A stretch of 64,000 bases of DNA, taken from the NCBI GenBank assembly GCA_958299035.1, contig CATQJL010000001.1, positions 17,219,433 to 17,283,432 on the forward strand, given 5' to 3'. Below the pieces are notes generated by a model, which saw nothing but the letters and a program-made list of their open reading frames with translations, ran no database searches and had not been told where the DNA came from. Positions 46,560-56,867 of this stretch are shown piece by piece; the stretch's first letter is position 1, and each line of letters starts with the position of its first letter. The DNA is from Cylicocyclus nassatus. Taxonomy: Eukaryota > Nematoda > Chromadorea > Rhabditida > Strongylidae. The translations under genes and the position numbers were made by a program.

Positions 46560-47575
46560 TAAATAAGAGAGTTTTTGGGCTATAGGCTGCTCAGTACCCG
46601 AGATATGTAGAGCCTTTAGTCTCAGTACTCGAGGTAAAGCCTATTGGATTCTCGGCATTTGAGAAGGGAGCCTTTAAGCCATGTCGCTCGGTCCTAAGAT
46701 CCTTGGTTTTTTATCTGGTCCGCAGCTCCTTGATCCTCGGTCCTCGCTTGGTACTCAGAACTCTCGGTGGTCCAGTGGCTGCCTGCTAACAGAGAAGGGT
46801 GACGTGACCGACAATGCTGAGATCGGCCGCCTATATACCTCTCGAAAAAAGGCGGGGCCTGCTGTAACTGGTCGCACCAACTCGGATAGGCTTTGTATGG
46901 AAAGCCTATGCTCAACCACACGAATGACCCGCCCCTTGCCCAGTCCCTGCTCGGATAATCGTCGAGGCTAGGCGGCCATGCGATATATGGGCAAGCAGGC
47001 TCCGGAAAAATAGTTGGCTGATTTTTTGCGGTCCGCTTGCAGTTATTTGGAAGAATGTTGGTCAAATTTCAGACGAATGCTCAAAGAACAGTCGCGATCT
47101 TTTCATGGTTTAGTTGCGGCGCAGTGGCCGCACTTTCGCAGAGAGTCCACGAGAATATGCAAATTTGTTGAGGGCCGCACGGCCCTTCGCCAAGGACTGC
47201 ACAGCCCACGAGTAGTTTCCGCTGAAAGAAAGTACCTCAAACTCGGGTAATTAAACCGCCGATAACATCTCTGCCATGTAGAATCCTACCATTGCTCGAC
47301 GTACGCCCGAAAGTGCGTAAAAGGTGTCCGAGCGCTCGCTGAAAATTTGGGCAGCGCTCGCCAAAAGAAATTATTTGACGACCTCGCAGAAAATTCTGTA
47401 TTGCTTCCCGCTGGCAGAACCTGCGACAATAAAGAAAGTACCGCTCGCTGGAGGTTTGGTCACCCCAAAATTCTGCTGACCGCCTGCAAGAAAGCGCGAG
47501 TTTGCAGACCGCTGCCCTCGGCGATTGTCTGCTGAAGGGGTATATAAGGCGAGGATATATAAGGCGCCGCGGCAC
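46560..47575. other. GC-rich block with tandem TATA motifs
   Basis: About 1 kb of base composition unlike its AT-rich flanks, with open frames on both strands and none with a known domain. Hairpins: ATAGGCTTT/AAAGCCTAT at about 46894-46917 and AGGGCC/GGCCCT at 47172-47187. GGGTATATAAGG (47537-47548) and GGATATATAAGG (47552-47563) are two TATA-box-like motifs just before the repeat at 47576-48120, consistent with an LTR or promoter. Contains the SL1-like sequence. Confidence 0.4.
47150..47257 (-). ncRNA. SL1-like spliced-leader sequence (SL RNA gene or relic)
   Basis: On the minus strand, 47257-47236 matches the 22-nt nematode SL1 at 21 positions; only base 14 differs (A to G). It is followed at once by GT, the SL splice donor. 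GUUU of the leader can pair with AAAC at about 20 nt downstream so that the donor lies in a loop, as in SL RNA stem-loop I. Further down, AGGGCC/GGCCCT forms a hairpin next to CAAATTTGC, a weak Sm-site candidate. If the gene is real, its RNA donates the leader to mRNAs by trans-splicing. Alternatively this is the 5' end of a retro-copied trans-spliced RNA, or a relic. The leader match itself cannot be chance. Confidence 0.5.
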
Positions 47576-48120
47576 CCCTTATTTCTGATGTTTGTTTCAT
47601 GTGGGATTGCCTCAGCGCCGAGGACATCGCTGTATGGCTGCCTCGAGAACAACCAAGAAGGACAATCGAAGACAACCACGGTTGCCTCTGTCGAGGAGGA
47701 CAATCATCGGTTACCTTGTCGAGGACGACAATCATCGGTTGTCTCTGTCGAGGAGAACAATCATCGGTTGCCTATGTCAAGGAGGGCAATCATCAGTTGC
47801 TGGTAGCGTACGGATATATCAATACTCGGTGAAACAGGAATTTTCAGAGAATAAACAAAAATACCTGTAGTTACAGAGACATCCTGGGATCTTGGGTCAA
47901 AAATACATATATGCTAATTTTTGATGGCCAATCCACCAGTGCTACTCAAATATTTTTTGCTTTCCTCATTTCGCGCCGCCATCATGGTTCACTCCCAATA
48001 TTCAAAGAACCCTCGAAAAAGCCTTTTTTTTTGAAAATATGTATGGTTTGTTTACCCTCATATAGAATGTGTGCATGCAAAACAACAATCTAGCTCTATC
48101 AGAATCTGAGATGAAAAGGG
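47576..48120 (+). repeat. Minisatellite-bearing interspersed repeat, copy 1
   Basis: Four 28-29-bp units (CAATCATCGGTTGCCTCTGT type) at 47670-47800, then sequence matching the reverse complement of 62870-63170 (GATATATC, TTTTGATGGCCAATCCA, TGTGCATGCAAA in both). The frames here (93, 92 and 77 codons) come from the tandem units. Confidence 0.7.
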
Positions 48121-48170
48121 TTTTTTGAAAATAAAACATTTTCCCAAAATATTTGGCCATTCCGAAACTA

Positions 48171-49312
48171 TTAGGCTGTAAAGAAAGTTCCCGGGCACTT
48201 TTGAAAATTTCATTTTCAAAGGCATCTTTTCGGCGCTCGGTCGGACTTTGACACCAAATTTTTTATACATTTCTGTAGAGGGAAGCCTGAAGTTTTCAAT
48301 ACGCCTTCAGACTTTTATCAATGCCAAGAACTGTTTGATCTGCACATAGAGAAATCTTTTCAACAACAAAAAATCCACAATTTTTCTTTTCACGGCCACT
48401 TTTTTGCAGTTCAAAAAAATTCGTCCAAATCATGGGCGATCTGATTGGCAAGCCTGTGAACTTCTGAGCTGCAACTGCATTCGAGTTTTGCAGTTTGCGC
48501 TCAGAAATTACAAGCTGTCGAACCCCAGTGGATAACTAATCCATTGGGGTTTCCCGCGTGAGTTCGAGTCTCATCCAGATCGCCAGTTGTTGTGTTTGCC
48601 ATGGCGTGTGTAGGAAGACGATTGGAGACCGAGTTCTTTACTTGACGACAAGGAACTAAGAATAATCTGTACTTACTAAGGAATGCCCATATATAGTGCA
48701 CACAACTATATCACATATCATAAACAACAGATCAACATATTCCTTCATTCTTCTCGAGCATTGGTTTCTTGCGCGGCTGCACAACACTCTGACTGATACT
48801 CTTTTCGCAGCTGGCATCGCTTGCGCGGAAATCGCCACGCCAGGATGATGTCCAAAAATGTGCAAGGCATTACCCCATCAATGTTGCCAGTAATCAAAGA
48901 TTTGGTCCTTTCTGTGCAGAACCAGAAGACTTCAAATTCATTTACTGAAAAAATGGTCGATTTTTTGAATCTTCTGGGAAAAATTTTTTTGCAGCTGGTC
49001 CTTTAAAAACATGAATGGTACCCATAACAGCCCCAGCAGACCTCTATATAACTACAGTATCTGGGCTTTCCAGCTCTTATCCTGCCTGAGATAATCTTGC
49101 ACAAGTAGATCACCTTTCGCGACGATCTTTTTCCCTTCTGCGTATGCTGGTGGACCGCAGCGAGGCGCTGAGAAGCCAGCAAGACACGTATATATTGTGG
49201 ACAAAATTGTCTTTGCAATGAACTCTGTAGCTTTAAAGAATCAATGTGCTTGAAGTTACAGCAATTTGAAAAAAATTTTCGAAAGTGCCCGGGAACTTTC
49301 TTTACAACCTAA
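48171..49312. mobile_element. Mariner-type element nested in another
   Basis: Ends TTAGGCTGTAAAGAAAGTTC and, inverted, TTAGGTTGTAAAGAAAGTTC are perfect for over 25 bp after the sixth base. TA duplicated at 48169-48170 and 49313-49314. The interior is not palindromic: it carries a tRNA(Ser)-like sequence (48435-48584) and, after a CTTTTCGCAG acceptor, two overlapping open frames (48811-48948 and 48821-49006). These may be captured host DNA. Confidence 0.85.
48435..48584 (+). tRNA. tRNA(Ser)-like pseudogene with expanded D-arm region
   Basis: GGCGATCTG at 48435-48443 pairs with CAGATCGCC at 48576-48584 like an acceptor stem. The 3' half is class II tRNA(Ser)-like: anticodon arm GTGGATAACTAATCCAT with anticodon position ACT (Ser(GCT) genes have GCT), long variable arm TTGGGGTTTCCCGCG, T-arm TGAGTTCGAGTCTCA. 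Between the acceptor 5' strand and the anticodon arm there are about 75 nt where about 18-20 are expected, with an inner hairpin and no normal D-arm or A-box. The base at 33 is A, not T. Hence a pseudogene or tRNA-derived SINE-like head, not a working gene. Confidence 0.55.
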
Positions 49313-50602
49313 TAATTACGCTTTTTCAAACAGGCGCCAGGCGCCACATTTGATGGAACAAAGATTTTCAAGAGAGCTTGGTAGCATTCGATGCCATTTC
49401 ATCCTCTTTCTAAATGTCATGAAACTATTGCAACACAGTCATTGAGCTTTTAGAAAATAACCAAAATCTGCGACCTAACCCCAAAACCTGCGACCGATGG
49501 TCAAGTTACACAATTTTTCTGAACTTTTATAAAAAAACATCCAAAAAAGCAAAAGTAACGCATTCATAGGACAAACCCTAAAGAATGCAAAACAACTTTT
49601 CCTCCTTTCCATAGCTTATCATACATATTTGACTGGTATTTCAAATGATGCTACCGATTCTCACACTTGGACGGCTGAATCCTCGCAGAACATCAAAGGA
49701 AGAGCAGCTCGGGCACTATTCGATGCAGCATTTTCTCCTCTTTTTGATGGGTGTTTTTTGTTTCCGATTAGTTTAGTTTCGGGGATAAAATCATCATAAC
49801 TCATTTTTTTAACAAGCTGCAGACTGTATCCGAAAAACTCGGAACTTGACATTTCAAATCCGTAAACTCTCATGTGCTTTGTGATATTAGTGCTAAATCA
49901 TAGTACCATCTTGATAGTCTCAAATTCCAAATAATTGGTGTTTGATGCGATTGTGGGTGATGTAGGCCTGCCGAAATGTAGGGTTTTGTTGAAAAATATT
50001 TTAAAAAATTATCGCGAGCTATGAAAAAGAGAAAAAAGTTGTGATGTATTCTACAAGGTTTATCGAATCGCTGCTTGAGCTCCTTCTGACGATTGATATG
50101 AAAGTTTTGAAAATTGTGAAACTCGACCATCTCAAAAAGCATAGGTCGCAGATTTTGATTATTTTCTGAAAGCTCATTGACTCTGTTGCAACAGTTTCAT
50201 AACAGTTAAAAAGTGGATGAGATGCTGTATCGGATGCTACCAAGACCTCATAGAAATCTTTGTTCCATTAAACGTGGCGCCTGTTTGAAAAAGCGAAATT
50301 ACTTTCAGAATGACCTAATAGTTTAGAAACCACCAAAAAAAAGGGAATTGGTTATTTTATAGAAATGATCAATGTACTTTTCTTTTCACCAACACGTTTG
50401 AGCGTGGCATTAGCATTCGAGTAGTCTAAGGAGACTTTTATTTCGTAATTAGCGCATTCGCTCAATCCCTATTTTCCCAGTTCCCAGAAGACAGAAGCAA
50501 TATTTTGATGAAGGATGGAGGAGAAATAAAGATCACTTCATTTGAATTAGCATAACCAAGTGCAAACTCACACCTTTCAAGTCCAAGGTTTGAAAAAAAA
50601 TT

Positions 50603-50938
50603 GTAAGAGTGTTGAGTACTCTTACAAACAGTTGTTATGTTCGTAATCAGTGTGCTCACTTACCCCTCCCCCTCCCCCCCCCCCTCCCCTCCCGTGCCAA
50701 GTCCCAGCCCCGCAGGTCAAACTCTATCAAAAAAAAATGTAAAAAATCGACAAAATCGACATCGATCTGCAACGAAAAATAGCTTACGACACCCGCCCCT
50801 CCGAATGTATGTGTGCCAGGTTCGGCGCGGATCGGTTTAGAATTGGAATTTTCTATTCGGAACATACGTACACACATACATACATACAAACAGACATTCA
50901 GACAGGCATACATACAAACAGACATTCAGTTTTACAGA
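50603..50938 (-). mobile_element. Helitron-like element H2
   Basis: On the minus strand it begins TCTGTAAAACTGAATGTCTG after a host A and shares the block from CCGAATAGAAAATTCCA to GGGGCTGGGA with H4. It has a single copy of the 120-bp unit and ends with a GTAAGAGT/ACTCTTAC hairpin, comparable to the GTAAGC/GCTTAC hairpin of H1. 336 bp, non-coding. Confidence 0.65.
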
Positions 50939-52136
50939 TTGGCCAGATAAAATCGCTCATATTTCCCGCCCAAAAACTTAGGAGATGACAGTGTTTATTC
51001 GATTCTCCATGATCTCAGCTTCCAAATGGTATACAGCTTGTTAGAGCATTTCGATCTTAGGGCTCATTAACCCCCTTCACCGTACAAGGATGGGAGTAGC
51101 GTAGGCCCCTTCACCTGGAGAGGGCCCGGCTCCCCTTTTCGCACCTACGCATTTAAGTCAGTTTTATACTTGTTAACTTTAAACTACCCACGTTGATGGA
51201 AGGTGTGACAACCGCCGCTTCTACCTTCTTAAACGATTTCCTTGCTTCTGGCTCAAACTTTTCCAGCGCGATTTGAGCGATTACTTACCTAAGGACTCCG
51301 CTATTACCATATCAAATCACAACGACCTCAGTTTGAGTGCACTGTGCCTTTGAATATCTGCTCTGTGTGCAGTTCAGCAATAATGCTAGTTGAAGTTCAG
51401 AACATGCAGTGGCATAGTGATATTTGCCTTTACGCTTATCGAAAAACGGCGTTTCAAACTGTGAGCTACAGCCAGCTTCCGAGCAGATTCGAACTTTTTT
51501 CGCTACTATCATAATCAGGTACTAAGGGTTCGAGCTAGAACAGCTGCGCAAACCCGGTCTCCAAACATTGCCCCTGAAAGCTTGCAAACCACCAGAGCCT
51601 CTCCGATGCCCTCCCACTTCCGTTCGTCGTCCAACCTCCTCAAGCGAAATCTCCCGAGGTTTTTGCACATGATAGGCACCATGAAAAGCATACTGTTTGA
51701 CCTGCTAATTTTTGCTTTCGACAAGGACAGCGCAGAGCACTTGTCCAGGGCTCTCACTAATAGCCATGAAGGGGATTTTTGAGGAACTCACCTTTTTTTG
51801 AGTGCCACTGGATGCGCGTGGCAGGAGAAACAAATAGTTGAGTTTTTCTTTCAAAATTATTTCCTATGTATCTGCTGCAAATCAATTTCTTCAACAACGA
51901 TATTGAAGGTTGCGGTAGAACGTAGTTATTTGTCTATAAAACGTTGCAATTTCACGTTGAACTTTGGACACAAGCACTAAGAATGAATCAAATTGGAGCT
52001 TCTACATTTACACGGGAATTTTCGTTATAAACATAACTGTGGATGGTCTCAAGGTAACGCAGATACATCTTTTCAAGGTATGCCAGAAAATCAAGGACAG
52101 AGAGGCTCGGCAACAGACAACTGTAAGATGAACTTA

Positions 52137-53005
52137 TTAGGTTGGCGCAAAAGTAATGCGACGTGCTACAACTTTATAGAAAATAGAAAACATACTTTAT
52201 ATTATTATTATTTATTTTTATTTTAAATCATTCAATATAAAGAGCATCACAAGTAGCAAGTCTCACGCAATTCAGTGAACATCTATGTATAAATACCACA
52301 AACGAGAAGAAATATCTGGATCAAAAAACAAAAAAGTTTTTTTTCTAAAACCACATTTTGGTAGAACGGGCTTGGAGGCAGAAATTTGCAAACAGAAAAA
52401 AACCAAAAAGCGAAGTCACCTTTTTCAACATTTTTCATGGGCTTTAGAGTCCCAATGAAGGTTTTTTCTTATTTTTTCCGTACTGAACAGCTAAAAATTC
52501 ATGCAAAACTGTCAGCAGGAAACTCACGCTTGAGCTTACAATTTGGGCAAAGCTTTGAGGATTTTTCAAATTTTAGGACCATTTTCATTTTTATTATTTT
52601 ATGGGAGGATTTATGAACCACAGAATGACCAGAACGACTACTCATGTTGAGGCGCCAAAATCTCAGTCTAGGTAATCTTTCAAAAAATATAAAATAAAGT
52701 AGAGAACTGTGCATGTTGCAGACAGCTTTGATTACATACAGTAGCTAAATTTTTATAGGAATGCCTTCACTTGCGCTTGAATTCCCGCAGAAAAGTAAAT
52801 GCAATGAAGTTCTGGTTTCGAACGCGGTTGTATGAAGCTGTATAAATTTTTTAACGAATTAGGATAGAAGCTTCTTTTGAACAACATCAGATAGAGCCTA
52901 GAAAGTGTTTCTTTTTTACTTTTTTTAGAGTTTGCTTTTTTTACTTGCTTTTTTGACAGTTTGCTAAGTTTTTTTTCCAAAAAATATTACTTTTAAACCA
53001 CCTAA
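52137..53005. mobile_element. Mariner-type MITE, Hsmar1-like ends (copy B)
   Basis: TTAGGTTGGCGCAAAAGTAA at the left and, inverted, TTAGGTGGTTTAAAAGTAAT at the right, TA on both sides. It occupies the same internal position as copy A, so it was inserted before the arms separated. Confidence 0.8.
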
Positions 53006-53016
53006 TATTTTACGAC

Positions 53017-53319
53017 TCAAATGTGAGGGCAGAGAACCTCGTGGTGGCGTTTCATTTCTTCGTATCGCCCTGCCTGTTTACAGTAATGACAATCTTTACC
53101 AAGACCACATGTGGTAGCAATATGATTGCCGGGACCCAAGCATCTTTCACATTTGTTGAGCCCATCTAATTTTTTTTTACGTTCCGACGGTGTTTTCACT
53201 TGTTGACAATCGCTGTTCCAGTGCGCACCATTGCAGAAAATGCATCGTGGCCCATTTCGCGGAGCTCCTTTAGCTTCAGGTTGAAATCGGTCCTTGTTTT
53301 TGCGTAAGCCCTGTAATGT
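53017..53319 (-). pseudogene. BEL/Pao-type gag zinc-knuckle fragment, second copy
   Basis: Open on the minus strand for about 100 codons from just after an ACAG to a stop at 53017: APRNGPRCIFCNGAHWNSDC, KCERCLGPGNHIATTC, CHYCKQAGRYEEMKRHHEVL then C. All knuckle Cys and His residues are kept relative to the copy at 44430-44726, and most differences between the copies look conservative (Lys/Arg, Asp/Asn). No protease or polymerase follows. Confidence 0.7.
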
Positions 53320-53564
53320 GTTCCTGATTACATTAGATTGTCTTAAAAATAAAGGTGCCTTTCATGCTATTGCGACAGCGTAGACACGAAAAAAGGATCC
53401 TAGGGAATTACAGCAAAATAAGTTCCACAAGATGATTGCCGAACATCTTAATAATTTGTCATCCAAGCAAAGTTTGAAACCAAATCTAGCAATGTCAGGT
53501 TGCCTAAATATCGCATCACTTGCAAAATAAAAATCCTTGGAGCCTTCCGTTAAGTCACCACGTA

Positions 53565-53617
<53 letters not shown>

Positions 53618-53652
53618 AGTCCAAAGCGCCGCTTCGCGGCGCTTTGGACTGG
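53565..53652. repeat. (AT)n microsatellite joined to a perfect 16-bp hairpin
   Basis: About 25 AT units (53565-53615) run directly into CCAGTCCAAAGCGCCG (53616-53631), loop CTTCG, and its exact complement (53637-53652). An AT-only duplex next to a GC-rich perfect hairpin is a strong cruciform candidate and marks the outer edge of the right duplication arm. It also makes a poly-Ile-Tyr frame that is not a gene. Confidence 0.9.
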
Positions 53653-55802
53653 CTGTGTGTGAGAAGTGGGATGTGACTAAAACTGGGAACTTTTTAAGAT
53701 TCGTAGCGAACCTATCATGACTGCTCTCTCCCAGCTTCTTCTAGCCGCACCGCTCCGTCCTTTGCTTTAAGATATTCGAATTTTGTATAACGTTTTGCTA
53801 TCTGAGCTCTTTGAGGATTTGCCTCCCCCTCTCAACTCTTCCCGGGACCATGTTTTCTACAGTGAGTGCTCCCCCCCCCCCCTCCCCCAAAAGTTCTGAG
53901 ACTAATCATCTCTTTCCGAAATCAAAATAGCAATAAAATTTAAGTTGACTCCTTGAGAATATTTAGCCCACATTCTAAATCTAAAATTTTCCAAACTCAA
54001 ACGCTACCTCTTTTTATTGACAAAATAATTTTTCTTGGAAGCGTCACAACTCCTCTTTCATTTCAAGAAATTTTACTGTTAAATCTTTCGTTTGCATTTT
54101 CTAAGGACTTTTCAAGTCCAGCATTCCTGCAATTCATCTATAGGTGCTCCAAATTCGACTCAATTTTCAGGTCATCTTATCGATAGCAAGCTACTGATTT
54201 AAATTCTTGAACGTACGTGCTCAAAGGTGTTTATGTTTTTAGCTGCTTACCTAAGCAAACCTACGCTACTTATACAATTCTGGGGTTGTGCAAAATTAAC
54301 ATTTGAAGAACATATGACGCATAAATAGCTAGGATTTCGTATAGATTGTTTACACCTTCCGAAGTGCATTAGAATTTTGGAAGGAGAAATCTCATACACT
54401 GATTGTAGGAAAAATACTCACGAAAGCATTTCAAAAGTATGCAAAATGTATGAAAAGCTTTTTGAGTTTCTCAGTCATTTGAGGCCCACAGTAAAATTTG
54501 ATGGACTAAAATGCACTCTTTGACACGGTCTAGTAGTAGACGCCTGCAAAATGAATGACGTTTGTGATTACTTCTTGAATGGCATGTCATAAATTTCAGA
54601 GATGCTAAACATTTTCCGATTTGAGAGTTCATATCATTCACTGATCTCTTGCACAGAGCCAGCAATGTTTTCTAGGGAAAGACAACGTGACGCCAGTCCA
54701 ATAAAATGTTGTGCGATCTAAACTGTGCTTGAATTACCGCTGAAAGAAACACAGAGTAAAGTTGCTATCGAGTGAGCAGATCGAGTGAGCTCCGACGATT
54801 GTGAGAAGTAAAACAGTTGAAATAACAAATACTGCAAATATTCTGCTAAAATTCCTGACAATTTTTTGAATGACATGGGCATTTCAACCGAAGCGCTTAT
54901 TTGAAAAAAAAATCAAGTGATATAGTGCAGTTTGTTTGAGAAAAAACATTTGTAAAGCATTTCATGAAGAAATTTGAAAAACTTGCACTTTTTTTGCTGA
55001 GGTAAGTAAGCAGAGAAATTAGAGTATAGCTCTATCGAATAAAGATTTGGCGTAACTGTCTTAAGATGAGGAAACAAATTTGGCGCTCGAGGAATGAAAT
55101 ATTGGTGACTGCGACTTTTTTCTGAAATATCTGACTTTTTTGAAAAACTTACGGTGCACTCCAAATTAAACACTCCATAGTAGGGATAGAGAAACTTGAA
55201 ATGTGAACTAAGACAAAATAGATCTGCTAATAACAATTTCGGCGGCACTTGTTGGGAATGAAAAATGCTAATCGTTGATGAAAGTTTCAATAGAGTTTTT
55301 GCCTAAAGGATTAGAAGGAACTCGATGCAGTTACCTGTGGGAACTCATCAGAGGTTCTCAACTTGAATATTTGGATTCATTATAAAAAGGTGTTTCTTGC
55401 AAAGTTATTGTGGAACAAAAGAATGTGTAGCTTTCTGGTTTATGGAGTTTCGCATTTTTTGCAATCTATTGTAGTGATATTGAAGTATAAAGATTTAAGA
55501 GGAATTGTGAACCAAGCTGTTCACAATTCAGCCGAAATTGAGTTGCTCACGTAGAAACGATTCGAACTATACGAAAGTTAGCTTGTCTAGTGAGTTCGGG
55601 TTATGCCACTTGATCAACATTGTGATTGCACTTTTTGGGTCGTGCACTTGATCAACATCGTTTGAGACAGGCATCACTGCCGCTATGAGTCATCAGCTCG
55701 GTACGCTTGCACCGGCACAAAACGAAGGACGGTAGTTTACACCCCTGGCGCGAGTGATGACGTCAGATGGGGGTGCTTGCGCTTTATATATAGTATGATA
55801 TA
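53653..55802. other. No supported gene
   Basis: AT-rich with a C-run at 53871-53886. Frames at 53953, 54913 (-) and 55363 lack domains and splice context. Confidence 0.4.
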
Positions 55803-56511
55803 TTAGGTTGAACCGAAAGTTCGTTCGCATCATTTTCAAAAATCCATAACTTTTGGTTTTTCCAATCGATTTGACCGCTTTTATTTTTGTATGAAAGAGT
55901 AAGTCATGCTCTTTATAATGACATCTTAGCTGCTTGCTAGTGGTCATCTGTTCCATAGATAGGAGCGATAGAAGAAAATTAATCAAAATTCGAATTTTCT
56001 GTGTAGGGTCATAAAAAATCGGAAACTTGCAGCAAAAATCGGAGCAGTCGGTATTATAGGTTCTTTCACCAGCTCTTTCTAACTGTGCAAAGTTTGCGCT
56101 GATTGAGCGTCTCTATAACAAGTTATGATTTTCGAGCAAGCCATACAAAAGGGCGAATTTGATTTATTTTGGCATTTTTCAGGGAAATCATGACTCTTCA
56201 TAGAGACGCTCAATCGGCGCAAACTTCGCACTGTTAGAAAGAGCTGGTGAAAGAACCTACAATACTGACTGCTCTGATTTTTGTTGCTAGTTTCCGATTT
56301 TTTATGACCCTACACAGAAAATTCAAATTTTGACCAATTTTGTTCTATCGCTCTTATCTATGCAACGGATGATCAATAGCAAGCAGCTAAGATGTCATTA
56401 TAAAGAGCATTACTTACTCTTTCATACAAAAATAAAAGCTGTCAAATTGGTTGGAAAAATCAGAAGTAGTGAATTTTTGAAAATGGTGCGAACGAACTTT
56501 CGGTTCAACCT
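55803..56511. mobile_element. Fully palindromic mariner-type MITE P1
   Basis: Ends TTAGGTTGAACCGAAAGTTC, TA on both sides. The two halves match along the whole 0.7 kb (for instance GAAAGAGCTGGTGAAAGAAC and AGCTCTTTCTAACAGTGCG inverted), centre near 56155. The frames at 55693-55986 (-) and 56330-56578 (+) are the same arm read twice, which is why they encode near-identical peptides (LSLLSMEQMT and LSLLSMQRMI). Confidence 0.9.
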
Positions 56512-56514
56512 TAC

Positions 56515-56862
56515 CGAGGGGGGGGGGGCTCCCCCCCCCCCCCCGAGAATGGGTCGCGAAATTTTTGAAAGTTACTAATATGGGTTATAAAAATATGCCG
56601 ATGACTTGTTTATACTTGTGAATAATTAAAATAATTTTTAAAAATTTAAAATTCAAATTAGCCCTGTAAAAAAAATTTTTTTTCGGGGGCGTGGCGTCAG
56701 CCACGCCCCCTTTTTTCAGATTTTAGGGGATGGAGGGCCGCAAAAATTTTGAGAAACACCCCTAAAATTATTTCGGAGTGCGTGGCTAACGCCACGCACC
56801 TTCATTCGAAAAAAATTTTCGTCCCCCCCCCCCCAAGCGGAAATCCTGGGTACGCCACTGAT
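56515..56862. repeat. Repeat with CCACGCC hairpin and CAGTGGCGTACCC end
   Basis: G- and C-runs, then GGGGGCGTGGC/GCCACGCCCCC hairpin at about 56684-56710 and GTGCGTGGC/GCCACGCAC at about 56777-56800. The right end, read inverted, is CAGTGGCGTACCCAGGATTT, a terminus known from several DNA-transposon families. Part matches 43990-44212. Confidence 0.55.
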
Positions 56863-56867
56863 ATATA

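Larger units (their letters stand above)
48152..50318. mobile_element. Palindromic mariner-type MITE, host of a nested insertion
   Basis: The right end reads, inverted, TTAGGTCATTCTGAAAGTAA; the left end (TTTGGCCATTCCGAAAC) breaks off at a TA at 48169-48170 and resumes at 49313 with TAATTACGCTTTTTCAAACA, exactly the continuation seen at the right end. Removing 48171-49312 plus one TA restores a 1.02-kb palindrome of the 38639-39672 family. TA flanks the outer ends (48150-48151 and 50319-50320). Confidence 0.85.
51580..53519. repeat. Large inverted duplication, right arm
   Basis: Reverse-complement partner of 44213-46064. Reading on the plus strand, a conserved frame includes LFDLLIFAFDKDSAEHLSRA and, further on, ITVDGLKVTQIHLFKVCQKI, both matched by the minus strand of the left arm (LFDLLIFASNKDRAE; VDGFKVMQIHLFKVCQKIK). 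The arms differ at roughly one base in five or six by eye, so the duplication is old. Confidence 0.8.
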
